This document shows, piece by piece, positions 44,177 through 51,847 of a stretch of DNA of 64,000 nucleotides (the stretch's first letter is position 1; each line of letters begins with the position of its first letter). The DNA lies in contig NZ_UUOC01000052.1 of assembly GCF_900590755.1 (NCBI RefSeq), positions 62,001-126,000 of the forward strand, given 5' to 3'. The DNA comes from Pseudomonas viridiflava (GTDB lineage Bacteria > Pseudomonadota > Gammaproteobacteria > Pseudomonadales > Pseudomonadaceae). The position numbers were made by a program, and so were the translations under genes. Below the pieces are notes generated by a model that ran no database searches, was not told where the DNA came from, and saw only the letters and a list, made by a program, of their open reading frames with translations.

Positions 44177-44803
44177 TTGATTTCGATCTACCAGCTCAAA
44201 CCCCGCTTCCAGAATCTGTTGCGCCCCCTGGTTCAGCGCCTCTTCGACCGGGGCGTGACGGCTAATCAGGTCACCTTGGGTGCCTGCGCGATTTCTATCC
44301 TGATCGGCGCAATTGTCGCGCTGTTTGCAGCGCATCAGTGGGTGTTCGTCTTGATCCCGCTGTGGATGATCGTGCGCATGGCGCTGAATGCCATCGACGG
44401 CATGCTGGCTCGGGAATTCGGCCAGCAATCCCGCCTGGGCGCCTACCTCAATGAACTGACTGACGTGGTCGCCGACAGCGCGCTGTTTCTGCCCTTTGCA
44501 TTGATCCCCGGCGTGAATCTATTACTGATTCTGCTGGTCACACTCGGGGCGATTTTCAGCGAATACGCGGGCGTGCTCGGCCCCATGGTCGGCGCCAGTC
44601 GCCGCTATGACGGACCGATGGGCAAGAGCGACCGTGCGTTTGTGTTCGGCGTGATCGGTGCCGGGGTCGCGGTGGGCTGGTTCGCCCCGCTGTGGATAAA
44701 CATCATTTTGGCGGTTATCGCCGGTTTGCTGGTCTACACCCTGATCAATCGCGTCCGTCGTGGCCTGGCTGAATTGCCTGCTGGCGAAGACGTTCCCCGG
44801 TAA
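44177..44803 (+). CDS. CDP-alcohol phosphatidyltransferase family protein, YnbA-like
   Basis: A 208-residue membrane enzyme of the CDP-alcohol phosphotransferase family with about six hydrophobic segments. The canonical DxxDGxxAR-x8-GxxxDxxxD motif reads NAIDGMLAREFGQQSRLG then AYLNELTD: the first and third aspartates are asparagines, the second and fourth are kept. The start is TTG 44177 with AAGGA 10 bases upstream. It opens a cluster resembling E. coli ynbABCD. It probably transfers a phosphatidyl-like group to an unknown alcohol; activity with the altered metal site is uncertain. Confidence 0.82.
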   Translation: MISIYQLKPRFQNLLRPLVQRLFDRGVTANQVTLGACAISILIGAIVALFAAHQWVFVLIPLWMIVRMALNAIDGMLAREFGQQSRLGAYLNELTDVVADSALFLPFALIPGVNLLLILLVTLGAIFSEYAGVLGPMVGASRRYDGPMGKSDRAFVFGVIGAGVAVGWFAPLWINIILAVIAGLLVYTLINRVRRGLAELPAGEDVPR

Positions 44804-44838
44804 TACCCTTTAGCAACGCTCCGGTATAAGGAAATCCC

Positions 44839-46596
44839 ATGCGTGACGTTCAGGATCAACGCTTCAACACCCACGATGGCGTGGAGCTTTTTTATCGCCA
44901 TTGGCCTGCGACCACGACCGATCCGTCGGTTCCGCGTCAGGCGGTGTTGCTGTTCCACCGGGGCCACGAACACTCCGGCCGTATCGCGCATCTGGTGGAT
45001 GAGCTGGACTTGCCGGGGTTCGACTTCTTCGCCTGGGATTCCCGTGGCCACGGTCAGTCGCCGGGCGCTCGCGGTGACAGCCCGAGCTTCGCCACCAGCG
45101 TGCGCGATGTGCAGACCTTCGTTGACCACTTGAGCGCCACTTTCGGGATCCCCGAGGAAAACATGGCCGTGGTCGCGCAAAGCGTCGGCGCGGTGATTGC
45201 AGCCACCTGGGCCCATGACTACGCACCGAAGATTCGCGCCCTGGTACTCGCCTCGCCCGCCTTCAAGGTCAAGTTGTATGTGCCCTTCGCCCGACCTGGC
45301 CTGGCGTTGCTGCGCCGGTTCAAGGGCAACTTCTTCGTCAACAGCTACGTCAAGGCGCGCTTCCTTAGCCATGATCCCCAGCGGATTGCCTCCTACGATA
45401 CGGACCCGCTGATCACCAAAGCCATTTCCGTGAACGTGCTGCTTGGCTTGTATGAAGCCGCCGACCGGGTGGTGGCCGATGCCCAGGCAATTTCGATTCC
45501 GACTCAGTTGCTGATTTCCGGCGCCGACTTTGTGGTGCATCGCGGCCCGCAGGAACGCTTCTTCGAACGGCTGGGCAGCGTGCGCAAAGAGAAACACATC
45601 CTGCCGGGGTTCTTCCACGACACCTTGGGCGAGCGCGACCGGCATCTGGCGGTCAGCCGAGCGCGGCGCTTTATCCTGCAGAATTTCGAAGAACCGCTGT
45701 CGCGCCCTTCCCTGCTGGATGCCGACAAGCTCGGCGCGACCTGCGCCGAATCCGAAGAACTCGCCGCGCCGCTGCCCCATAACTCGCCCCGGGACCTGTA
45801 CTGGCGCATGACCCGCGCCAGCATGGGCCTGGGCGCCAAGTTATCCACAGGCGTGAAACTGGGCTTCGACACCGGCTTCGATTCCGGCAGCACGCTGGAT
45901 TACGTCTATCGCAATCAGCCCGCTGGCACCTCGCCGATTGGCAAACTGATTGACCAGAATTACCTGAACTCCATCGGCTGGCGCGGCATTCGCCAACGCA
46001 AGCTGAACGTCGAAGAACTGCTGCGTCTGGCCATGTCCCATCTGCGCAATCAAGGCTCGCCGGTGCGGATCGTAGACATCGCTGCGGGTCATGGGCGTTA
46101 CATTCTCGAATCCCTGCAAGGCGTTGAGCCGTTGCCGGAATCCATCCTGCTGCGCGATTACAGCGACATCAACGTGCGCGACGGCAGCGCGTTGATCGAG
46201 CAAAAAGGCCTGGGGCACATCGCACGCTTCATCAAGGCCGATGCCTTTGATCGCGACGACCTGGCGGCACTTGATCCGAAGCCGACGCTGGCGGTGGTCT
46301 CCGGTTTGTATGAGCTTTTCGCCAGCAACCAGATGGTGGGCGGTTCCCTCGCGGGGCTGGCGGCGGCCGTGGAACCGGGCGGCTATTTGGTTTATACCGG
46401 CCAGCCCTGGCACCCGCAGCTGGAGCTGATCGCCCGCGCCTTGACCAGCCACCGCGCCGGTCAGGCCTGGGTAATGCGCCGACGCAGCCAGTCGGAAATG
46501 GATCAACTGGTGGAGGCCGCGGGGTTTCGCAAGATCACTCAGCGCGTGGATGAATGGGGGATCTTCAGCGTCTCCCTGGCGCAGCGGATCAGTTGA
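44839..46596 (+). CDS. Bifunctional alpha/beta hydrolase / SAM methyltransferase, YnbC-like
   Basis: A 585-residue fusion. The N-terminal half (about 10-290) is a monoglyceride-lipase-like alpha/beta hydrolase: LLFHRGHEHSGR oxyanion region, FAWDSRGHGQSPG, nucleophile elbow VAQSVGAV (Ser near 117), and a late catalytic-His region GFFHDTLGE. The C-terminal part (about 370-585) has a class I methyltransferase SAM site VRIVDIAAGHGRYILESL. AAGGA lies close upstream of ATG 44839. It is 35 bp after the CDP-alcohol transferase and overlaps the next gene by one base. A lipid substrate is inferred from context. Confidence 0.85.
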   Translation: MRDVQDQRFNTHDGVELFYRHWPATTTDPSVPRQAVLLFHRGHEHSGRIAHLVDELDLPGFDFFAWDSRGHGQSPGARGDSPSFATSVRDVQTFVDHLSATFGIPEENMAVVAQSVGAVIAATWAHDYAPKIRALVLASPAFKVKLYVPFARPGLALLRRFKGNFFVNSYVKARFLSHDPQRIASYDTDPLITKAISVNVLLGLYEAADRVVADAQAISIPTQLLISGADFVVHRGPQERFFERLGSVRKEKHILPGFFHDTLGERDRHLAVSRARRFILQNFEEPLSRPSLLDADKLGATCAESEELAAPLPHNSPRDLYWRMTRASMGLGAKLSTGVKLGFDTGFDSGSTLDYVYRNQPAGTSPIGKLIDQNYLNSIGWRGIRQRKLNVEELLRLAMSHLRNQGSPVRIVDIAAGHGRYILESLQGVEPLPESILLRDYSDINVRDGSALIEQKGLGHIARFIKADAFDRDDLAALDPKPTLAVVSGLYELFASNQMVGGSLAGLAAAVEPGGYLVYTGQPWHPQLELIARALTSHRAGQAWVMRRRSQSEMDQLVEAAGFRKITQRVDEWGIFSVSLAQRIS

Positions 46597-47939
46597 TGGT
46601 CCAGCGTGAAGCGGGTTTGTGGAAACGGGCCGTGGTCTGGCTGGTGTTGCTGGCGCCGTTTTTCTTCGCCAGCTACGGCTTTGCGACTTGGCTGACGGCC
46701 CAGCGCGATGATGTCGGCACCTTCGTGTTCGCCTGGGAAACCCACATGCCGTTCTGGGCCTGGACGATCATTCCGTACTGGTCCATTGATCTGCTGTACG
46801 GGTTCTCGCTGCTGGCCTGCCTGACCCGTCGCGAGCTGGATACTCATGCGTTGCGGCTGTTCAGTGCGCAGTTGATCGCGGTGAGCTGCTTTTTACTCTG
46901 GCCGCTACGCTTCACCTTCGAGCGCCCGGAACTGGACGGGCTGTTCGGCTGGTTGTTCGCAGTGCTTGCTGGCTTCGATAAACCCTTCAATCAGGCGCCA
47001 TCGCTGCATATCGCGCTGCTGGTGGTGCTGTGGGTTTGCTATGACCGCTATCTGCGCAATTTCCATCAAGGGTGGCGCTGGCTGCTGCATGGCTGGTTCG
47101 CGCTGATCGGTGTTTCGGTGCTGACGACCTGGCAACACCACTTCATTGACTTACCCACAGGCGCGCTGGCCGGGTGGTTCTGCGTATGGTTGTGGCCTGA
47201 TCAGGGTCGTAGCCCGCTGTTGTCGGCTCAGCTGACCCGCGACCCGCAGCGCTTGAAGCTGGGCGCTTATTACGCTTTGGGCGCTGCGCTGTGCCTGACT
47301 TTTGGCTTGTTGCTGGGCGCGGGCTGGCTGTGGCTGTGTTGGCCTGCAGTTTCTCTGCTGCTGGTGGCGTTGAACTACCTGTTGCTGGGGGCTGCTGGTT
47401 TCCAGAAGCGTGCGGATGGCAGCTTGAGCCCGGCGGCGCGCTGGCTGTTTGCGCCGTACTTATTGGGCGCGTGGATAAATTCCCGGCTGTGGACAAAATC
47501 ACAGCCCGAGCCTCATCAGATTGTGAATAACGTCTGGCTAGGCCGAATCCCCAGTCAAACTCAGCTCGTGCCGTTCGCGGCGGTTGTGGATATGTGTGCG
47601 GAGCTGCCACTCAATCCGGGGACGCGCGGGTATTGCGCGGTTCCCGTTCTGGATTTGACGGTGCCCAGTGCCGAGCACTGCCTGCTGGCTGCCGAGTCGA
47701 TTGAACGTCTGCGCCAACAAGGTCCACTGCTGGTTTGCTGCGCCTTGGGCTATTCGCGCAGCGCCACAGCGGTGGCTGCATGGCTTTTGCACAGCGGCAG
47801 GGCTGAGACTGTGGATAAGGCGGTGGCGATGATTCGGGAGGGGGCGCCGAGGATTGTGCTGCGCGATGCGCATTTAAAGATTTTGCACGACCTTGTGGGA
47901 CCGGCTTTAGCCGGGAATGGGCCTCAAGTTCCCAATTAA
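46596..47939 (+). CDS. PAP2 phosphatase fused to dual-specificity phosphatase, YnbD-like
   Basis: A 447-residue inner-membrane fusion. The N-terminal polytopic part has a PAP2 lipid-phosphatase signature: APSLHIALLVVLW (PSxH, about 133-145) and WQHHFIDLPTGALAG (HxxxD, about 178-192). The C-terminal 130 residues are a cysteine-based dual-specificity phosphatase with VCCALGYSRSATA (CX5R near 380). ATG 46596 overlaps the preceding stop (TGATG). The last 15 residues (LVGPALAGNGPQVPN) are encoded by a REP arm, which also supplies the stop region. Confidence 0.85.
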   Translation: MVQREAGLWKRAVVWLVLLAPFFFASYGFATWLTAQRDDVGTFVFAWETHMPFWAWTIIPYWSIDLLYGFSLLACLTRRELDTHALRLFSAQLIAVSCFLLWPLRFTFERPELDGLFGWLFAVLAGFDKPFNQAPSLHIALLVVLWVCYDRYLRNFHQGWRWLLHGWFALIGVSVLTTWQHHFIDLPTGALAGWFCVWLWPDQGRSPLLSAQLTRDPQRLKLGAYYALGAALCLTFGLLLGAGWLWLCWPAVSLLLVALNYLLLGAAGFQKRADGSLSPAARWLFAPYLLGAWINSRLWTKSQPEPHQIVNNVWLGRIPSQTQLVPFAAVVDMCAELPLNPGTRGYCAVPVLDLTVPSAEHCLLAAESIERLRQQGPLLVCCALGYSRSATAVAAWLLHSGRAETVDKAVAMIREGAPRIVLRDAHLKILHDLVGPALAGNGPQVPN

Positions 47940-47983
47940 AGGTTTGACCGGAACGCACCCTTCCCGGCTAAAGCCGGTCCCAC
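47895..47983. repeat. REP pair, GGCTTTAGCC type, overlapping a CDS end
   Basis: Arms GTGGGACCGGCTTTAGCCGG and complement. The left arm and core, up to the TAA at 47937-47939, are translated as the tail of the PAP2/DSP protein. Confidence 0.85.
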
Positions 47984-48016
47984 TGTATTGATGATCAGTG
48001 CCTGGAGAAAAACACC

Positions 48017-48472
48017 ATGTCCCATGAAATGCAGCTCCACATCGTCGCCAGCCTGCTACGCCGGGGCAGGGCGCTGGACAACTTGTCCACAGGCCTGACG
48101 CTGCTGTGCCTTGGCTTCGGGCTGATTCAGCTGTTGATAACTACGCCCAATGCACTGCTGCTGATAGTCGTGGTCATTGGTGTATTGCTGGGAATACTCG
48201 AAAAGTACTACGCACTGCGCGTAGCTTTCGACGGCGATTTGTTCCACATGGTCGCCAGTGATCCTCAATGGCTGAGCGACCGCACTGCTGCGCTGGATGA
48301 TGCGCTTGGCCAGCTCGGTCTCGCACCTGTGGATAAAACAGGTCGCTCATGGGCTTTACGCAGCCAGGGCGCGCTGAAGCTGTTGCGCCAACAAGTCCTG
48401 TTTCTCGCCGTTCAGCTACTGGTCGTGCTGAGCGCCATCGTTATTTTCCCCTGGTTGTCCGTCAGCTCTTAA
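48017..48472 (+). CDS. Small membrane protein of the lipid cluster, 151 aa
   Basis: Two adjacent hydrophobic segments (LTLLCLGFGLIQLLITTPNA and LLLIVVVIGVLLGIL, about 26-62) are followed by a charged stretch and a third hydrophobic C-terminal segment (VLFLAVQLLVVLSAIVIFPW). GGAG lies about 12 bases before ATG 48017. No family is recognised. It is 9 bp before the PlsC-like gene and is probably in the same operon, perhaps as a scaffold for the membrane enzymes. Confidence 0.75.
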   Translation: MSHEMQLHIVASLLRRGRALDNLSTGLTLLCLGFGLIQLLITTPNALLLIVVVIGVLLGILEKYYALRVAFDGDLFHMVASDPQWLSDRTAALDDALGQLGLAPVDKTGRSWALRSQGALKLLRQQVLFLAVQLLVVLSAIVIFPWLSVSS

Positions 48473-48481
48473 GGAAACGCC

Positions 48482-49102
48482 ATGTTCGAACCCTTGGTCG
48501 CGACGCTCATTACCGCCGGCGCTCGCAGTATCACCGGCGCCCGCAGCCTGTGGTTGGGCTGCACGCCCGAGCCGGTGCAGCGGATCTACTTCGCCAACCA
48601 CAGCAGCCACGGCGATTTCGTGCTGCTCTGGGCATCGCTGCCACCGGCATTGCGCAAGCTGACTCGCCCCGTGGCCGGTGCCGACTACTGGCAGAGCAGC
48701 CCGCTGCGTCGCTACATCATTAACGGCGTTTTCAACGGCGTCATGGTAGATCGCCAGCGCAAGACGCCAGACAGCAACCCGCTGCAACCCATGCTCGATG
48801 CGCTGGAGAATGGCGACTCGCTGATCATCTTCCCGGAAGGCACCCGCAACCTTGAGGACGGCTTGCTGCCCTTCAAAAGCGGCTTGTATCACTTGGCGAA
48901 AAGTTACCCACAGGCGGAACTGGTGCCGGTGTGGATAGCCAACCTGAACCGGGTCATGCCCAAGGGCCGCATATTGCCGTTGCCCTTGTTATGCACAACC
49001 AGCTTCGGCGCGCCGTTGCAGCTGGACAGTGAAGAAAGCAAAGAACAATTTTTGTCGCGCAGCCGTGAAGCGCTGCTGGCCCTGGCACCGGAGCAGCTTT
49101 GA
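48482..49102 (+). CDS. 1-acyl-glycerol-phosphate acyltransferase family protein (PlsC-like)
   Basis: A 206-residue acyltransferase. The catalytic HX4D box is NHSSHGD near 40-46; the lysophosphoglycerol-binding box FPEGTRN is near 120. A short hydrophobic stretch is present rather than a full anchor. AAGGA is 6 bases before ATG 48482. Its stop overlaps the ATG of the CdsA-like gene by one base. The housekeeping PlsC is normally elsewhere, so this copy probably acylates the cluster's special lipid intermediate. Confidence 0.87.
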   Translation: MFEPLVATLITAGARSITGARSLWLGCTPEPVQRIYFANHSSHGDFVLLWASLPPALRKLTRPVAGADYWQSSPLRRYIINGVFNGVMVDRQRKTPDSNPLQPMLDALENGDSLIIFPEGTRNLEDGLLPFKSGLYHLAKSYPQAELVPVWIANLNRVMPKGRILPLPLLCTTSFGAPLQLDSEESKEQFLSRSREALLALAPEQL

Positions 49103-50031
49103 TGGATAAGCAGACGCAAATGTTGTTCATGGGGATTGGCGCGATTCTGCTGCTGGCCTCGCTGATCGGCTACATCCTCAAACGCAAGGCCGGCGGGCCC
49201 AACTCGGTCATCGACAACCTCAACGCGCGGATTAATGCGTGGTGGGTGATGGTCATCGTCATCGGCGTCGCCTTCGCGTTGAGCTACACCGCCGTGATCC
49301 TGCTGTTTTACGCGGTGTCGTTCTATGCCCTGCGGGAATTTCTGACCCTGACGCCGACCCGCAAAAGCGATTATCCAGCGCTGGTGACCGCCTTCTACGT
49401 GGCGCTGCCGTTGCAATACCTGTTGATTGCCATGGACTGGTATGGGCTGTTTTCGATCTTCATTCCGGTCTATGTGTTCTTGCTGCTGCCGATCCTGGCT
49501 TCCCTGGGTGGCGACAGCAAACACTTCCTCGAACGCGCTTCCAAGGTGCAATGGGGGCTGATGATCGCGGTGTTCTGCGTGTCTTACGTCCCCGCGCTGC
49601 TGACCCTGGACATCGCAGGTTATGAAGGCCGCAACCTGCTGCTGATCGCTTATCTGGTGATCGTGGTGCAGCTGTCCGATGTCTTGCAGTACGTCTGCGG
49701 CAAGCTGTTCGGCAAACACAAGATCGCACCCAACCTGTCACCCTCCAAAACCGTTGAAGGCTTCGTCGGCGGCATCGCCCTGGCCTCACTGATCGGCGGA
49801 GCGCTGTGGTGGATCACGCCGTTCAACCCGTGGCAGTCGATCCTGATTGCGCTGTTGATCAACCTGCTAGGCTTCGCGGGCGGCATCGTCATGTCAGCGA
49901 TCAAGCGCGACCGGGGCGTCAAGGATTGGGGCCACATGATCGAAGGCCACGGCGGCATGCTCGATCGTCTGGACTCAGTGTGCTTTGCTGCGCCGATCTT
50001 CTTTCATCTTGTGCGGTATTGGTGGACTTGA
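49102..50031 (+). CDS. Phosphatidate cytidylyltransferase family protein (CdsA-like, YnbB-like)
   Basis: A 309-residue polytopic inner-membrane enzyme converting a phosphatidic-acid-like substrate and CTP into a CDP-lipid. The C-terminal CDS signature is intact: SAIKRDRGVKDWGHMIEGHGG then MLDRLDS (about 275-301). ATG 49102 overlaps the PlsC-like stop (TGATG); a TTG one codon earlier is ignored. Together with PlsC and the CDP-alcohol transferase it completes a route acyl acceptor, phosphatidate, CDP-lipid, headgroup lipid. Housekeeping CdsA is normally beside uppS/dxr, so this is a paralogue. Confidence 0.9.
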   Translation: MDKQTQMLFMGIGAILLLASLIGYILKRKAGGPNSVIDNLNARINAWWVMVIVIGVAFALSYTAVILLFYAVSFYALREFLTLTPTRKSDYPALVTAFYVALPLQYLLIAMDWYGLFSIFIPVYVFLLLPILASLGGDSKHFLERASKVQWGLMIAVFCVSYVPALLTLDIAGYEGRNLLLIAYLVIVVQLSDVLQYVCGKLFGKHKIAPNLSPSKTVEGFVGGIALASLIGGALWWITPFNPWQSILIALLINLLGFAGGIVMSAIKRDRGVKDWGHMIEGHGGMLDRLDSVCFAAPIFFHLVRYWWT

Positions 50032-50035
50032 GGCA

Positions 50036-50113
50036 GCTACAAGCTGCAAGCCGCAAGCTACAAGTGAAGCTAGATTGCTTTTAACTTGAAGCTTGCAGCT
50101 TGACGCTTGCAAC
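50036..50113. repeat. Inverted repeat with AAGCTGCAAGC-type arms
   Basis: GCAGCTACAAGCTGCAAGCC on the left faces GAAGCTTGCAGCTTGACGCT on the right. Same family as 13660-13735. It lies after the CdsA-like stop and may act as its terminator or mRNA-end structure. Confidence 0.7.
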
Positions 50114-50197
50114 TGAGAATATTACAACCATCATTTAATTGCCCACTATCCTCTGGGCGTCAGTTCCCTCTGCCCATCGACTCAGGAGCAAAAGACC

Positions 50198-51598
50198 ATG
50201 AGCAGTTATGACGTTGTGATTATCGGTGGCGGGCCCGGCGGTTATAACGCGGCGACTCGTGCCGGGCAGCTGGGGTTGAGCGTGGCCTGTATCGAAGGCC
50301 GTGAAACATTGGGCGGCACTTGCCTGAATGTAGGCTGCATACCCTCCAAAGCGCTGCTGCATGCCTCCGAGCTGTACGAATCGGCGGTGGGAGAAGAGTT
50401 CGCTAAGCTCGGGATAGAAGTCACGCCCACCCTCAATCTCGCGCAGATGATGAAGCAGAAAGGCGAAAGCGTGACCGCCCTGACCAAGGGCATCGAGTTT
50501 CTGTTTCGCAAATACAAAGCCGAGTGGATCAAAGGCTGGGGGCGTATTGCGGGGCCTGGCAAAGTCATCGTCACTGATGCTCAGGGCGTGGAAACCGAGC
50601 TGCAAGCCAAAGACATCATCATCGCCACCGGTTCCGAGCCGACGCCATTGCCCGGCGTGGAGATCGATAACCAGCGCATTCTGGATTCAACCGGCGCGCT
50701 GTCTTTGCCTGAAGTGCCCAAACATCTGGTGGTGATCGGCGCGGGCGTCATCGGCCTGGAGCTGGGTTCAGTCTGGCGGCGTCTGGGCGCCAAGGTCACG
50801 GTGGTGGAGTTTCTCGATCACGTAGCCCACGGCACTGATCTGGAAACCGGCAAGACATTGCAGCGTTCGCTGTCGCGTCAGGGCATCAACTTCAAGCTCA
50901 GCTCGAAAGTCACCACGGCCACCTCATCCGATCAAGGCGTGAGCCTGAGCGTCGAGCCCGCGGCCGGTGGCGAGGCCGAGCTGATCGAAGCGGATTACGT
51001 GCTGGTTTCCATCGGCCGTCGCCCGTACACCAAAGGTCTGGGCCTGGAGACCGTGGGCCTTGAGGTGGACAAACGCGGCATGCTGGAAAACAAGGGCCAT
51101 CGCACGGCGGCCGAAAACGTCTGGGTGATTGGCGATGTCACCTCCGGGCCGATGCTGGCGCACAAGGCTGAAGACGAGGCCAACGTTTGCCTGGAGCGCA
51201 TCGTCGGCAAAGCCGGGGAAGTGAATTACAACCTCATCCCCAACGTGATCTACACCCGCCCGGAGCTGGCCAGCGTGGGCAAGACCGAAGAGCAGCTCAA
51301 GGCCGAGGGGCGCGCCTACAAGATCGGCAAATTCCCGTTCAGCGCCAACAGCCGCTCCAAGGTCAACCACGAGACCGACGGCTTCGCCAAAGTGCTGGCC
51401 GACGAGCGCACAGACGAGATTCTGGGGGTACATCTGGTGGGGCCTAGCGTCAGCGAAATGATCGCCGAGTTCTGCGTGGCGATGGAGTTTGCGGCGTCTT
51501 CCGAAGACATCGGCCTGATCAGCCACGCCCACCCGACCCGCTCCGAAGCTTTGCGTCAGGCGGCGATGAGTGTGATTGGGTTGCCGACTCAGACTTAA
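50198..51598 (+). CDS. lpdA: Dihydrolipoyl dehydrogenase
   Basis: A 466-residue FAD disulfide oxidoreductase (E3) reoxidising lipoamide in 2-oxoacid dehydrogenase or glycine-cleavage complexes. FAD motif IIGGGPGGYNAATRA (8-22), redox disulfide GGTCLNVGCIPSKALL (about 41-56), NAD motif VVIGAGVIGLELGSVW near 180, second FAD motif VWVIGDVT near 308, and C-terminal HAHPT with the catalytic His near 445. Length is standard. No E1/E2 genes are adjacent, so it is a stand-alone paralogue whose partner complex cannot be told. Confidence 0.93.
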   Translation: MSSYDVVIIGGGPGGYNAATRAGQLGLSVACIEGRETLGGTCLNVGCIPSKALLHASELYESAVGEEFAKLGIEVTPTLNLAQMMKQKGESVTALTKGIEFLFRKYKAEWIKGWGRIAGPGKVIVTDAQGVETELQAKDIIIATGSEPTPLPGVEIDNQRILDSTGALSLPEVPKHLVVIGAGVIGLELGSVWRRLGAKVTVVEFLDHVAHGTDLETGKTLQRSLSRQGINFKLSSKVTTATSSDQGVSLSVEPAAGGEAELIEADYVLVSIGRRPYTKGLGLETVGLEVDKRGMLENKGHRTAAENVWVIGDVTSGPMLAHKAEDEANVCLERIVGKAGEVNYNLIPNVIYTRPELASVGKTEEQLKAEGRAYKIGKFPFSANSRSKVNHETDGFAKVLADERTDEILGVHLVGPSVSEMIAEFCVAMEFAASSEDIGLISHAHPTRSEALRQAAMSVIGLPTQT

Positions 51599-51607
51599 GC
51601 GAGAGCT

Positions 51608-51698
51608 TGTTGGAGCGAGCCTTGCCCGCGAATAAATCACTGCGGTGGGGCAGATACACCGCGTTATCGTTCTTCGCGGGCAAGCCTCGCTCCAACAT
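51608..51698. repeat. REP pair, CTTGCCCGCGAA type
   Basis: Arms TGTTGGAGCGAGCCTTGCCC and GCGGGCAAGCCTCGCTCCAA, with one base difference between them, follow the lpd stop codon. Confidence 0.85.
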
Positions 51699-51847
51699 CT
51701 TGTGCATCTAAATCGTAATTATTTATGTTTTTTTCGAACCAGATGCTGTGTTTGTTATCTGTTATCGGTAGCTTGGCGTTCAGCAAGGAGTCGTAGCGCG
51801 CAATTTTCGTGTGCAGGACGCACAGTACTCGTTAGAGGCTTCACCTT

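Noticed and set aside
49099..49101. TTG one codon upstream as start of the CdsA-like gene
   Set aside because: ATG 49102 overlaps the preceding stop in the usual TGATG form and is the better start.
48482..50031. PlsC-like and CdsA-like genes as the essential phospholipid enzymes
   Set aside because: They are embedded in a ynb-like cluster without uppS/dxr or parC-type neighbours, so they are more likely paralogues.
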